DNA from: SIG587 sp045544035
GTDB taxonomy: Bacteria; Bacillota; Clostridia; Oscillospirales; Acutalibacteraceae
NCBI GenBank assembly: GCA_045544035.1
Contig: JAZPYE010000018.1
Coordinates: 1 to 64,000 of the forward strand
Direction of reading: 5' to 3'
DNA: 64,000 bases
This document shows positions 1 to 9,829 of the stretch, in pieces (positions within the stretch are counted from its first letter, which is position 1; each line of letters begins with the position of its first letter). The translations under genes were made by a program, and so were the position numbers. Below the pieces are notes generated by a model. It had not been told where the DNA came from. It worked only from the letters and a program-made list of their open reading frames with translations, and ran no database searches.

Positions 1-116
1 TTTGCCTCAAAACTTGAAATACGGCAGTATCCTCAAGTTTTGTCGGCTTTGTCTTGTACGAAAATTTTTAGTTTAGCAGGTTAAAAAGTTTTTGCCGCCG
101 GATTTTTTATTCGGCG

Positions 117-225
117 AAGCAGGAAATTTGAAGCAAGGCTGACGCCTTGCAAAAATAAACGCAAAGCCGCAATATAAAAGGCGGCGAGCGAAACCGTGAC
201 AGGTTCGAGTCCTGTCACACTAACC
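117..225 (+). repeat. tRNA-tail repeat, copy A (diverged)
   Basis: Structured non-coding segment just upstream of pcrA. It holds a hairpin at 133-150 (GCAAGGC, loop TGAC, GCCTTGC), then GGCGGCGAGCGAA, and ends in a clean tRNA T-arm: ACAGG at 199-203, TTCGAGT loop, CCTGT at 211-215. No D-arm, anticodon arm or 5' acceptor strand lies in front of it, so it is not a complete tRNA. The order hairpin, G/C-rich stem ending in a GCGA word, then tRNA 3' half matches the better preserved copies at 29444-29555 and 32996-33110. The source tRNA would lie left of position 1. Confidence 0.5.
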
Positions 226-240
226 CTTAGGAGTTTATGA

Positions 241-2616
241 ATGACTGACCTTGAGTTTTTAAATTTGAGAAAAAAGGTCATACGGAAAGATTTTTCCCGT
301 ATGAATGATATGCAGTTTTCAGCCGTTACCAAAACTAACGGTCCTGTTCTTGTTTTGGCAGGTGCAGGAAGCGGCAAAACCACTGTGCTTGTTAACCGAA
401 TTGCCTGCCTTGTGAAGTATGGTAACGCATTCGGCAGCACCGATATTCCGTTTTTTTCGGAAAGTGACATTTTAGCTGCAGAGGCTTTTATTGAAAAAGA
501 TGAACCCATAAGTGATATGTACGCATTTTCCGAAAATCCTGCAAAGCCTTGGGAAATTCTTGCCATTACCTTTACAAACAAGGCGGCAGGGGAACTTAAA
601 GAGAGAATTGGGCTTCGCCTAGGGGATGCGGCAAAGGACATTTGGGCAGGCACCTTTCACAGTGTTTGCGGAAAGATTTTGCGCCGCTTCGCCGACAGGC
701 TGGGTTACACCTCCCATTTTACGATTTACGACACCGATGACCAAAAGAAAATAATGAAGGAGTTAATGAAGCAGTGCCGTGTGGATGAAAAGTTCATCCC
801 CGTTAAAACGGTGCTTTCCCACATTTCTTCAGCTAAGGATAAACTCATTTCCCCGGAGGAATTTTCAGCCACCGTGGGCTCTGATTTGCGTCTTCGTTCC
901 ATTGCCACCCTTTATGAGGCATATAACAAAAACCTTCGTGATAACAACGCGATGGATTTTGATGATATGATTGTAAACACCGTGAAGCTCTTTAAAGAGA
1001 ATGAGGATGTTCTTGATTATTATTCGAGAAAATTCCGTTACATAATGGTGGATGAGTATCAGGATACAAACCACGCGCAGTATATGCTCATAAAACTGCT
1101 GTCGGCGGTGCACGGTAATATTTGTGTTGTGGGCGATGATGACCAAAGTATTTACAAATTCCGTGGCGCAACCATTGAAAACATTTTAAACTTTGAAAAG
1201 CATTATAAAAACGCGGCCGTCATTCGCCTTGAGCAAAATTACCGTTCCACCTCTAACATTCTTGATGCCGCCAATGCCGTTATTAAAAACAATGAAGGCC
1301 GAAAGGGAAAAAACCTTTGGACCGATAGCGGCGAGGGTGATAAAATCACGGTTAACTACTGTGAGGATGAGCAGTCCGAAGCGAACTCAGTTGCCAACAG
1401 CATTTTAGCAAACGTGAGCAATAGCGGTAAATTCGGTGATAATGCAATTCTTTACCGAATGAATGCACAGTCCAGAACGTTTGAAAATATTTTTGCAAGA
1501 AGCGGCATTCCTTACCGCATTATCGGCGGTCTTAAGTTCTATGACCGCAAGGAAATTAAGGATGTTTTGGCTTATTTAAGTGTTATCAACAACCCTGCCG
1601 ATGATTTGCGCCTCAAACGAATTGTTAACGAGCCCAAGCGTTCCATAGGTGACACCACAGTAAACACCGCCCAGCTTATTGCGGATGAGACCGGCAACAC
1701 TCTCTTTAACATTTTTAAAAATGCCGATGAATATGCCGGGCTTTCCCGAAGTGCCGCAAAGCTTATGAACTTTGCTAATATGATTGAGCAGCTGCGCGAA
1801 ATTGCCGAAACCGAACCCCTTGACAGGCTTTTTGAAGAGGTGCTGGAAAAAACGGGTTATCGTGCCGCACTGCAGCTTGCAGGCAGCGAGGAGCAGGATA
1901 GGCTTGATAATATTGGCGAACTTGCCTCAGGCATTATTCAGTATGTTGCCTCAAGCGAGGAACCCACACTTTCGGGCTACCTTGAGGATATTGCACTTAT
2001 AACCGACCTTGATAATTTTGATTCCTCCCTTGATGCCGTTGTTATGATGACAGTGCACTCGGCAAAGGGCCTTGAATTTAATAATGTTTACATTGTTGGA
2101 ATGGAGGAGGGAATTTTCCCGGGTAATCAGTCTATTTTCGGCGGCCCCGATGAAATTGAGGAGGAACGCCGCCTTGCCTATGTTGCCATAACAAGGGCAA
2201 AGAAGAAGCTTGCCGTTTCTTCGGCCTACACGCGAATGATGTTCGGTATGACAAATCGCAACCTGCCCTCCCGTTTTTTAAAGGAAATTCCCGAGGAGCT
2301 TTGCGTTATCACAGGGGCTAGAACTTTACACACCACACAAAGGGTGCTCTCTTTCGGCGAGGATTATGACACCTATAAAAGACCAGGGGGGCAGCGTTCT
2401 GATGTCTCCTTTAAATCCTCGTTTACGCCTTCCCCCGCAAGGAAAAGCACCGAGTGTGCATTCACTGTGGGGCAACAGGTTAAACATTCGGTGTTTGGTG
2501 TGGGAATGGTAATAAAGGCAGTGCCTATGGCGGGGGATACCATGCTGGAAATTGCATTTGACAGTGTGGGAACAAAGAAGCTTATGGCTAATTTTGCAAA
2601 GCTTACCGTAATTTAA
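241..2616 (+). CDS. pcrA: ATP-dependent DNA helicase PcrA/UvrD (SF1)
   Basis: 3'-5' DNA helicase for repair and for clearing replication and recombination intermediates. Visible motifs: Walker A AGAGSGKTT (residues 40-48), motif Ia TFTNKAAGELK (110-120), Walker B VDEYQDTN, motif III GDDDQSIYKFRGA, motif IV QNYRST, motif V TVHSAKGLEF and motif VI YVAITRAKK. The C-terminus carries the basic HSVFGVGMV patch typical of the PcrA RNA-polymerase-binding tail. At 791 aa it is slightly long; residues 61-103 form an extra segment between motifs I and Ia. ATG at 241 follows TTAGGAG with normal spacing. The next gene starts 20 bp downstream, so the two probably share a transcript. Confidence 0.95.
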   Translation: MTDLEFLNLRKKVIRKDFSRMNDMQFSAVTKTNGPVLVLAGAGSGKTTVLVNRIACLVKYGNAFGSTDIPFFSESDILAAEAFIEKDEPISDMYAFSENPAKPWEILAITFTNKAAGELKERIGLRLGDAAKDIWAGTFHSVCGKILRRFADRLGYTSHFTIYDTDDQKKIMKELMKQCRVDEKFIPVKTVLSHISSAKDKLISPEEFSATVGSDLRLRSIATLYEAYNKNLRDNNAMDFDDMIVNTVKLFKENEDVLDYYSRKFRYIMVDEYQDTNHAQYMLIKLLSAVHGNICVVGDDDQSIYKFRGATIENILNFEKHYKNAAVIRLEQNYRSTSNILDAANAVIKNNEGRKGKNLWTDSGEGDKITVNYCEDEQSEANSVANSILANVSNSGKFGDNAILYRMNAQSRTFENIFARSGIPYRIIGGLKFYDRKEIKDVLAYLSVINNPADDLRLKRIVNEPKRSIGDTTVNTAQLIADETGNTLFNIFKNADEYAGLSRSAAKLMNFANMIEQLREIAETEPLDRLFEEVLEKTGYRAALQLAGSEEQDRLDNIGELASGIIQYVASSEEPTLSGYLEDIALITDLDNFDSSLDAVVMMTVHSAKGLEFNNVYIVGMEEGIFPGNQSIFGGPDEIEEERRLAYVAITRAKKKLAVSSAYTRMMFGMTNRNLPSRFLKEIPEELCVITGARTLHTTQRVLSFGEDYDTYKRPGGQRSDVSFKSSFTPSPARKSTECAFTVGQQVKHSVFGVGMVIKAVPMAGDTMLEIAFDSVGTKKLMANFAKLTVI

Positions 2617-2636
2617 AATTTTTAGAGGTTTTGTTT

Positions 2637-3407
2637 ATGTTATCACAAAGTAAGATTTCAAGACTTACTGCAAAATCCGCTTTCCGGGGTGAAAAGATTA
2701 GAATGTTAGGCCTCGGCACCATTCTTACCTTCAGCCTTTTAATGCTTTATCCTTTTTATATTTTGAGTGCTTCATTTTTTCCGTTTCCCGTGACGGTTGG
2801 ATTTTTAGCGGTGGTTTGCATTCTTTTTGAAGCGCCCCTTATTCTCGGTGTTATGCGAACACTGTGGCAAAAGCTGTCTTTAGGGCAGGGCGAAATTGCT
2901 CAGGTGTTTTACTATTTTTCAAACTTTCACCGCTTTAAGCAGGCGCTCAGATTTGTGTGCATTTTGGTTTTCAGAGTTGGGGTTACCTTTGTCCTTTGCC
3001 TTGCACCTGCAATCGTTATATCGGTCATAACCGATATAAATATTCAAAATGTTATCGGCTTTTCACTTCCTATTTGGCTTTCGGGGCTTCAAATTTTAGG
3101 CTCATTTTTAACCTTCGTAGGAAGCGCTGTTGCCTTTTTTATTTCTTTAAAATTCTTTGCGGCGCCCTTCCTTTTTGTGACCGATGAGAGCAACGGAACG
3201 GATGGTCTTTTCTACAAGGCAGCAAGGCTTTTTAAACTGGGCTATATCGAATTCATCAGCCTTTTGGCATCCTTCGTCGGATGGTTTATTTTGGGAGTTT
3301 TTATATTCCCCTTGCCGTTTATATTGCCGTATTTTCTCTCATCAACAATTTCTCTTTGCAGATTTACGGTTTATCAGTATAATAAGAAAATAAGAGCCAA
3401 TTTTTAG
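2637..3407 (+). CDS. Multi-pass membrane protein of unknown function
   Basis: 256 aa, strongly hydrophobic, with about six predicted membrane helices (near residues 25-45, 50-70, 105-130, 145-180 and 210-245). No catalytic motif is recognisable. The shape recalls small uncharacterised clostridial integral membrane families such as DUF975, but I could not confirm a match. ATG at 2637 has AGAGG eight bases upstream; a TTG six bases earlier is the alternative start. It lies 20 bp behind pcrA and 16 bp before a one-helix protein gene, so these three probably form one transcription unit ending at the 3813 terminator. Confidence 0.6.
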   Translation: MLSQSKISRLTAKSAFRGEKIRMLGLGTILTFSLLMLYPFYILSASFFPFPVTVGFLAVVCILFEAPLILGVMRTLWQKLSLGQGEIAQVFYYFSNFHRFKQALRFVCILVFRVGVTFVLCLAPAIVISVITDINIQNVIGFSLPIWLSGLQILGSFLTFVGSAVAFFISLKFFAAPFLFVTDESNGTDGLFYKAARLFKLGYIEFISLLASFVGWFILGVFIFPLPFILPYFLSSTISLCRFTVYQYNKKIRANF

Positions 3408-3423
3408 TGAGGTGAAAATCTAA

Positions 3424-3807
3424 ATGAAAAAAGTTTGTGTTATTTTAGTTGTAATTACCTTTATAGTAACCGCTGTTAATTTGGGGTTTTCCTTTAGCGA
3501 TGCCTTTTTTTATGACACCCAGGATTTACCCGAGGGTGAATTTCTTTATTCATCCCTTTCGCCATCGGGGGAGAAAACCCTTAAAATTTACAGGGTTGAT
3601 TCTACCCTTGGCAAAGGAATCAGAGGCGAGCTTGTCACTTTTTCCGACAGTAGCGAGATGAAAAGCGAAAACATCTTTTGGCACACCGGCATTGACAATG
3701 CGGTAACAGGCTGGGTTAACGATTCGGTTGTTAAAATTAACAACACCGAAATTAACACCGCCAAAAATGAATTTTTTGACAGCAGGCATATGACGGAAAA
3801 CGAATAA
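3424..3807 (+). CDS. Membrane-anchored extracytoplasmic protein, DUF5412-like
   Basis: 127 aa with one N-terminal hydrophobic helix (residues 4-23) and a soluble domain, so probably anchored with its domain outside the cell. The SPSGEKTLKIYRVDS stretch around residue 47 resembles DUF5412 proteins, which are small Firmicute membrane-tethered proteins without known function. The assignment comes from motif memory only. It follows the multi-pass membrane protein by 16 bp with a GAGGTG ribosome-binding site. The stop is followed at once by a strong bidirectional terminator. Confidence 0.6.
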   Translation: MKKVCVILVVITFIVTAVNLGFSFSDAFFYDTQDLPEGEFLYSSLSPSGEKTLKIYRVDSTLGKGIRGELVTFSDSSEMKSENIFWHTGIDNAVTGWVNDSVVKINNTEINTAKNEFFDSRHMTENE

Positions 3808-3812
3808 AAAAT

Positions 3813-3848
3813 AAAGCGGAAGTTTAACTTCCGCTTTTATTTTTTGTT
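3813..3848. terminator. Bidirectional intrinsic terminator
   Basis: Perfect inverted repeat AAAGCGGAAGTT / AACTTCCGCTTT (3813-3837) with A-rich and T-rich flanks, between two convergent genes. Confidence 0.9.
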
Positions 3849-3850
3849 TT

Positions 3851-5224
3851 TTATTTTTCGGTGATGCAGTCGGCAACGTAAATTCCCATAGCACCTGACT
3901 GTGAAAGACCACGGCAAATTCCGCTTCCGTCGCCGATAATGTAAATGTTATCGGTAAGCTCAAACTTGTTGTTCATAAACACGGGGCGAATGGAGTAATA
4001 TTTACTTTCACATCCGTAAAGCAGCGTGTCATCGTTTGCGGTGCCGGGAGCAACCTTATCAAGGGCATAAATTGTTTCAATAATGTTTGTTAAAATACGG
4101 TGGGGGAGAACAAGAGATAAATCGCCTGCTGTTGCTTTAAGTGTGGGGATAACGGTGTTTTGGGATAAACGATGCTCGTTTGTTCTGCGGCCACGGATTA
4201 GGTCACCGAAACGCTGAACCAAAACCGAATCCTTACCAATCATATTGGCAAGGCGGGATATGCTTTCGGCATATTCTGTTGGCTGGTCAAAGGGCTCGGT
4301 GAAGCGAATGCTTGAAAGAATTGCAAAATTGCAGTTCTCGGTTTTTTTATCCGCCTCTGCAAAGGAGTGACCGTTTGCCGTGATGATTCCGTGGTTATTT
4401 TCGGCCGACACAAGACCCCCTTTGTTAAAGCAGAACATTCTGCAGCGGTCCTCAAAGGTCTTGGTTTTATAAAGAATTTTAGGCTCGTAAATCTTGTCCG
4501 AAAATTCCTTCCAAATAATATCCTTCATTTCAACTCTGACACCGATATCAATGTGGTTTGAACGCATATGAACGCCGAAGGAACGGCAAAGTGAGGATAC
4601 AAAGTTTGCGCCGCCACGACCTGTGGCAACGATGATTTTTTCTGCAAAAATTTCCTCGCCGTTTGTGTAGGAAAGAATGTAACCGCCATCGGTTTTTGAA
4701 ACACTTTTGCAGTCATAAAAGGCGAGTAAGTCGGTGCCCTCACGGCTGATAGCGTTAATGAGGTTTTGCATGGTTTTGTAGTTGTTGTCGGTGCCTAAGT
4801 GCTTCACGTTCATATCAAGCAGTCGCAGGTTGTTTTGCAGGCACTTAAGTTTTAAGTCCTCATTTGAAAGGTAAACCTTTGCAGAGCCCGAATCACAGTA
4901 GGTGTCAAGAATTTTGTCAACCTCGTTAATGTACTGATTGGCAACATCGTCACCCAATTCTTCGCCAAGGGTTCCGCCATAGGCTGTGCCTAAATTAAAC
5001 TTACCGTCGGAGAAGGCGCCGGCCCCTGCATAACCGCTTGTGATACTGCAGTTTTTACAGTGCACACAGGGGCTGTTTTTACCTGCAGGACAGTGACGTT
5101 TTTCTAGCTTGTCGCCACGTTCAGTGATAACAATCTTTAAATCCTTATCATTTTTCTTTAAACGGTAGGCCGCCATAAGACCACCAATACCGCCGCCGAT
5201 AATAGCTACATCATACTTGCGCAT
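3851..5224 (-). CDS. FAD-dependent oxidoreductase, NAD(FAD)-utilising dehydrogenase (COG2509 type)
   Basis: 457 aa flavoprotein. The N-terminal dinucleotide-binding motif GGGIGGLMAAYR (residues 10-21) and the C-terminal GDGSGICRGLSQSGAMG FAD-contact region are clear. A cysteine cluster CPAGKNSPCVHCKNCSI (around residues 45-60) is typical of this Firmicute family and may hold an Fe-S or zinc site. No substrate is established for the family. It is the last gene of a leftward group behind alr, the sbcD-like and the sbcC-like genes, 33 bp after the latter. Confidence 0.85.
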   Translation of the reverse strand: MRKYDVAIIGGGIGGLMAAYRLKKNDKDLKIVITERGDKLEKRHCPAGKNSPCVHCKNCSITSGYAGAGAFSDGKFNLGTAYGGTLGEELGDDVANQYINEVDKILDTYCDSGSAKVYLSNEDLKLKCLQNNLRLLDMNVKHLGTDNNYKTMQNLINAISREGTDLLAFYDCKSVSKTDGGYILSYTNGEEIFAEKIIVATGRGGANFVSSLCRSFGVHMRSNHIDIGVRVEMKDIIWKEFSDKIYEPKILYKTKTFEDRCRMFCFNKGGLVSAENNHGIITANGHSFAEADKKTENCNFAILSSIRFTEPFDQPTEYAESISRLANMIGKDSVLVQRFGDLIRGRRTNEHRLSQNTVIPTLKATAGDLSLVLPHRILTNIIETIYALDKVAPGTANDDTLLYGCESKYYSIRPVFMNNKFELTDNIYIIGDGSGICRGLSQSGAMGIYVADCITEK

Positions 5225-5257
5225 AAAAATCTTATCCTTTCGTAACGAGAACTTATT

Positions 5258-7489
5258 TTAAACTAATTCTTCAAAATTTTTGTGGCAGGTGAAAAGAAGC
5301 ACCTGATTTTTGCTTGAAAATTCCTTTAAAAAACTGAGGACGCGCTTGGCTCTCAAATCATCATAACGCTCGAAGGAATCGTCAAGGAAAATGGGGAAGG
5401 GGTTGTTTTTGCCGAAAATCAGCTCGCAAAGGGCAAGGCGAAGGGCAAAGTAGGCCTGGTCCTTTGTGCCGGCGCTAAGCGCCTCAATGCTCTTTTGACC
5501 GAAGGAGCCTTTTTCTTCGGCCGAAAGACTAAGCGCCTTGCTGACAAGAACGTTGCTATATTTTTCGCCTGTAATCTGAGAGAAAATTTCCGAAACCCTG
5601 TCGTTTAACTCACCGCCCCAACTGCTTTGCATTTCATCGGCGGCTTCCTCTAAAACCTCCAATGCCAAATCCAGCGCGGTGCAAAACTCTTCCTGCCTTG
5701 AAATTTCCTCCTGCAGTTCGGTGATTTCACGCTCAAGCGTTGCGGGAATGTGCAAATGGTGGTATTTAATCGAAACCAGATTTTCCTGTCGGTGGTATTC
5801 CTCCAAAAGCTGCTGGGATTTAGTGTGCAAATGGTTAATTTCTCGTTCAAGCTCCTGAACACTGCCTGAAGCTTTTAGTGTGTCGCCCATTTCAGCAAGG
5901 GCCCGTTGGGCCTGCTCAGGGGTTATTCCGCCAAGGCTATCACTTAAAACCTGCGCCTTGCTTTGGGCGGTGCTAAGCTCAATTAAAAGGTTTGAGAGCT
6001 GTTTGATTTTTTCATCATCATCAAATCCGTGGGCATCGGGTAGGGTATTTAAAAACCTTTGGTAATTTTCCTCAAGCGTTTTAAGTCCCTCTTTAAGCTC
6101 GGCAATTTCGTTTTCCTTTTGCTTTATAGCAAACAGTTTAAGCTCTGCCTGCCGGTTATTTGCCTCATTTATTACAGAAATTTCATTGGTTATTTCTTGT
6201 AGTGTTTGGTTATTCTTTAAAATTTCCTCACGAAGCGCCATATAATTGCTTTGTGCCGCTTTTGATTTTTTTGCAGAAATAATAAGCACAATAACAAAGC
6301 CTATAAGGAACGCCGCGCCCAATGCATAAAGCGGAATGGATAGAACATTTTTGAGAACAACGCCAAGTGCGGCTGCCAAAATTGCTAAAACCAAAAGTAT
6401 AACAGCAATGGGCGAAATTTTAGTGCCTGTTTTTTTACTTAAATATTCGGCAAGCTTTTCCTTATCATTAATTTCATTTTTAAGGTTTTCGGCTGTTTCC
6501 CCAAGGCTTTTTACCTTTCCATTGTCATCACCGCTGTCCATAAACACAATGTCGTTGCCAGCAAAATTGTTTCTTTGCTCAAGTGTCATTTTTGCCGCAT
6601 CAAGCTGTGCCTTTTTATCGTTTATGGTAAAAATATCTTTTTGTGTTAAGATGCTTCCATCCTTGCAGGTGAGATTTTGTTTTAAATTTTCAACCTGAGC
6701 TGAGCAGGAAACGAACTCCTTTAAAGCGGCTGCCTTAGATAAGCTTTGTGCATTTTGAAGTTCGCTTTTAAGGGCGGCTTCACGGGCGTTAACTGCCTCA
6801 ATTTGCGCCTTAATCTCATTTATTTCTAAAATGCGCTGTTCCTTTTCGGCATATTCAAGCCTTTCGTTTAGAAGGGTGTTTTGAAGCTCATCAGCCCTGA
6901 TTTTTGCCTTATCGCACACACCGATTTTTCCGCCTTTTGACAAAAGGTGGTGCCTTGCATCAAGCAAATTTTTAGAAACGGTGGCGGCGTTAACATCCTC
7001 ATCACCGCTTGTTACAATGTTGGCAAGCTTTTTATTTATCTCACCGAGCACGGTGTTTTCGGTGTCGCTGTCACCGAGCGCACCGATAAAAAGCGTGCGT
7101 TCAAAGCAGGCAAGAGAGCACCCAAAAAGCTTCTCACCGAGATTTTCCTTTGGCGAAACCTCCATAACCGAGGAACTCATAAGGTTTATCATTTTAATTT
7201 TATCGTGGGAGTTTGTGGCCGCAAATTCCCTTTCAATGCGGTAGGGCACACCATCTTTGGTGAACTCAATGCTACCTGCATATTTTCCGCCGTTCCAGGG
7301 AATGTATTTCTTTCGGTCAAGGCCTGCCTTACCACTGGCCGTGCCGAAGAAAATCATTTTAATAAATGCCATAAGGGTGGTTTTGCCAAATTCGTTATCC
7401 CCGTAAATAAGGTTAAAACCGTCGTTTAAGGTCAGGTCGAAATTTGTAAGCTTTCCGAAGGCGTTAACGTGAATTTTGTTAATCTTCAT
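5258..7489 (-). CDS. SbcC/YhaN-like AAA ATPase with coiled coil
   Basis: About 743 aa. The N-terminal P-loop is GDNEFGKTT, a long coiled coil fills the middle, and the C-terminus has SAGTKDQAYFALRLAL (ABC signature region) followed by FLDDSFERYDD (Walker B). Two adjacent hydrophobic segments near the centre (ISPIAVILLVLAILAAALG and a second after a short gap) interrupt the coiled coil. This is a known feature of Bacillus YhaN-type proteins and suggests membrane attachment. The start at 7489 (MKINKIHV) overlaps the end of the sbcD-like gene by 11 bp, the usual arrangement for a nuclease-ATPase pair in DNA end processing. Confidence 0.85.
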   Translation of the reverse strand: MKINKIHVNAFGKLTNFDLTLNDGFNLIYGDNEFGKTTLMAFIKMIFFGTASGKAGLDRKKYIPWNGGKYAGSIEFTKDGVPYRIEREFAATNSHDKIKMINLMSSSVMEVSPKENLGEKLFGCSLACFERTLFIGALGDSDTENTVLGEINKKLANIVTSGDEDVNAATVSKNLLDARHHLLSKGGKIGVCDKAKIRADELQNTLLNERLEYAEKEQRILEINEIKAQIEAVNAREAALKSELQNAQSLSKAAALKEFVSCSAQVENLKQNLTCKDGSILTQKDIFTINDKKAQLDAAKMTLEQRNNFAGNDIVFMDSGDDNGKVKSLGETAENLKNEINDKEKLAEYLSKKTGTKISPIAVILLVLAILAAALGVVLKNVLSIPLYALGAAFLIGFVIVLIISAKKSKAAQSNYMALREEILKNNQTLQEITNEISVINEANNRQAELKLFAIKQKENEIAELKEGLKTLEENYQRFLNTLPDAHGFDDDEKIKQLSNLLIELSTAQSKAQVLSDSLGGITPEQAQRALAEMGDTLKASGSVQELEREINHLHTKSQQLLEEYHRQENLVSIKYHHLHIPATLEREITELQEEISRQEEFCTALDLALEVLEEAADEMQSSWGGELNDRVSEIFSQITGEKYSNVLVSKALSLSAEEKGSFGQKSIEALSAGTKDQAYFALRLALCELIFGKNNPFPIFLDDSFERYDDLRAKRVLSFLKEFSSKNQVLLFTCHKNFEELV

Positions 7490-8606
7490 CGTAATCCACC
7501 TCATTTTCAAAAGCGTTAAGGCCAAGATTTAAAGCCTTTTTTAAATGCTCAATTTGGTCGCTTTTAGCCGTGTCTAAGCGAGCGAGCATTTTCCTTACAA
7601 AAATGCCTTTTAGCGTATGCTCCTTGGCAATAAGAGCTAAATTATACTCCTTTTCGGTGCTGTTTTTAAGCTTTACGAAGAACAGCAGGGGAGAAAGCCC
7701 TGCGACCACCGAGTGAATTTGCAGGGTGAAATCGGCAGGCAGTTTGCCAACCAGTTCAATTTTATAAAGATTATTACTAAAATCCTCGCCATAGTTTTCC
7801 CGTAGGAAGCTTAGCACCTTTGAAATTACCATTTCGGTGGTAACTGCACCAGAAATGTCAACACGGCAAATCAGGTGCTGTCTCACGGCAAAGGGAACGA
7901 ATTTCGATTTCAAGACACCATCTGTAATTTGAATTTCCCAGGCGCCCTTTTGGCCGAGCTCATCAAAGCCTTGTCCTTCGGGGCAACCGCAGTAGGCATA
8001 GGCGGTGTTACCCGCTTTTTTAATGGGGGAAGCCGAGTGAACATGGCCGAGGGCAACGTAATCCATACCGCTGGCTTCGATTTTTGCGGCATCAATAAAG
8101 CGGTAATCACTGGCCGAATTCATCAGTTCACCGTGCAAAACCCCAATGTTAAATGTATCCCTTGTAATGTTAGCATTAAAGCCTTCGAAAGCGCCCTCGA
8201 AAACACTTTTAAAGGAACGGCCGTAAATTTTGGCATTCAGGTCTTCTAAAAAAATGCAGTCGTTTTCTGCTGATAAAACAAAAACATTTTTGGGAAGTTT
8301 TTCATTTAAAAATGGGGAATCAGAGGAAAGGGGGTCGTGGTTTCCTGCAGCAAAGACAAATTTAACCGAGGAATATTCACTGAAAATGCCAAAAACCTCA
8401 CTAACAAGCGAGGTGTCAATTTTATTTGAATCAAAAAGGTCGCCTGCAATGAGCATTAGAGGAATGGAATTCGTTTCACAGTGCTGTGCCATTCTTCTAA
8501 AGGTGGCAACGGTTTCCTTTTGCCTGCGCGAAGACAAATGACCAAGATAACCGTTTGCGGCACCGATATGCACATCGGCAGTATGTAAAAATTTAAGGCT
8601 TGGCAT
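7479..8606 (-). CDS. SbcD/YhaO-like DNA repair exonuclease (metallophosphoesterase)
   Basis: 375 aa. Calcineurin-type metal-binding motifs are in order: DVHIG (residues 10-14), GDLFD, GNHDP, and GVLHGE followed by GHVH. This identifies an Mre11/SbcD nuclease that works with the coiled-coil ATPase encoded immediately downstream, with which it overlaps by 11 bp. The partners would open and trim blocked DNA ends. It lies 8 bp behind alr. Confidence 0.9.
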   Translation of the reverse strand: MPSLKFLHTADVHIGAANGYLGHLSSRRQKETVATFRRMAQHCETNSIPLMLIAGDLFDSNKIDTSLVSEVFGIFSEYSSVKFVFAAGNHDPLSSDSPFLNEKLPKNVFVLSAENDCIFLEDLNAKIYGRSFKSVFEGAFEGFNANITRDTFNIGVLHGELMNSASDYRFIDAAKIEASGMDYVALGHVHSASPIKKAGNTAYAYCGCPEGQGFDELGQKGAWEIQITDGVLKSKFVPFAVRQHLICRVDISGAVTTEMVISKVLSFLRENYGEDFSNNLYKIELVGKLPADFTLQIHSVVAGLSPLLFFVKLKNSTEKEYNLALIAKEHTLKGIFVRKMLARLDTAKSDQIEHLKKALNLGLNAFENEVDYDED

Positions 8607-8614
8607 TTTTTAAC

Positions 8615-9736
8615 CTATCCTTTTTTAACAATTCTTGGCACTCTTTTAGAAATGCCGCAGATAATTTCATAATGAATTGTGCCTGTGAGTTGGGCAATTG
8701 TATCAGCACGAAGGTCTTTTCCGAAAAGAATGACCTCATCGCCCTCGAAAACATTGTCAATTTCGCTGACATCAACACAAAACTGGTCCATACAAACCCT
8801 GCCCACAATGGGGGCCTTTTGGCCGTTTATCAAAACATAGCCCTTGCCCGAAAGGCGCCTTGGATAGCCATCGCCATAGCCTGCGGGAATGGTGGCAATT
8901 TTCATATCCCTTTGAGCGGCGAAGGTTCTACCGTAGCTCACCGTTTCACCCTTTTTAATGTTTTTAATAAAGGATATAACCGACTTAAGTGTCATAACGG
9001 GGATAAGACCGTTATCATCACCTGTCGGGCTTAAACCGTAAAGCACAATGCCTGGGCGGCAGGCATCAAAACGATTGTTTTCGTCAAGGAACAGGGCAGC
9101 CGAATTGCAGCAGTGACAAATGTTAATTTTATAGCCTGCATTTTTAATAATATCGGTGGTTTTTTTAAAACGGGCAAGCTGTGCTCGGGTAAAAGACAGG
9201 TCGGGGTCACCGTCGCCGTCACTTGAGGCAAAGTGGGTGAACACACCATCGAAAACAAGGTTCTCAAGGCTTAAGGTTTCGAGAATTTGTTTAATTTCGG
9301 GAAGTTCATCACTGCGGCAGTCAAAACCGATTCTGCCCATACCCGTGTCAAGCTTTAAATGAAATTTAACAAAAACGCCCTGCTTTTTTGCATTTTCCGA
9401 AAGCCTTTTTGCAAAGGCAAGGGAATAAACCGCCTGAATAATATTGTTTTCAGCAAGAATCTTTGCGTCAGCTTCGGGGGTGTAGCCTAAAATTAGAATA
9501 GGGATTTCACGGTTGATTTTTCTGATTTCAAGCGCCTCATCAATGTTGGAAACGGCAAAGGCATCGGTCTTCTCATCAAGAAGAACTTTAACAACGCTAT
9601 CAAGGCCGTGACCGTAGGCATCGGCTTTAACAACGCTGAAAATCTTTGCTCCCTTTGCATTTTTTCTAACAAGATTAAAATTATGCGCAAGGGCATCCAT
9701 ATCAATTTCAGCCCAGGTGCGATGTAAAAAATCCAT
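8615..9736 (-). CDS. alr: Alanine racemase
   Basis: PLP enzyme that converts L-alanine to D-alanine for peptidoglycan. VVKADAYGHG near the N-terminus holds the lysine that binds PLP; TVSYGRTF carries the catalytic tyrosine; GRVCMDQ and the C-terminal CGISKRVPR are family hallmarks. Starting at ATG 9736 behind GGAGGGATTCTT gives 373 aa, the normal length; an upstream in-frame start would add six residues. It is the first gene of the leftward group. Confidence 0.95.
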   Translation of the reverse strand: MDFLHRTWAEIDMDALAHNFNLVRKNAKGAKIFSVVKADAYGHGLDSVVKVLLDEKTDAFAVSNIDEALEIRKINREIPILILGYTPEADAKILAENNIIQAVYSLAFAKRLSENAKKQGVFVKFHLKLDTGMGRIGFDCRSDELPEIKQILETLSLENLVFDGVFTHFASSDGDGDPDLSFTRAQLARFKKTTDIIKNAGYKINICHCCNSAALFLDENNRFDACRPGIVLYGLSPTGDDNGLIPVMTLKSVISFIKNIKKGETVSYGRTFAAQRDMKIATIPAGYGDGYPRRLSGKGYVLINGQKAPIVGRVCMDQFCVDVSEIDNVFEGDEVILFGKDLRADTIAQLTGTIHYEIICGISKRVPRIVKKG

Positions 9737-9829
9737 AAGAATCCCTCCAACCAATTATTATACTATATTCTTTTTATTATTGCAAATATAATATTTAACG
9801 GGTATAATTACTAATTCCTTTATTCAACT

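Noticed and set aside
117..225. Complete tRNA gene before pcrA
   Set aside because: Only the T-arm and 3' strand fold; no anticodon arm or 5' acceptor strand can be found.
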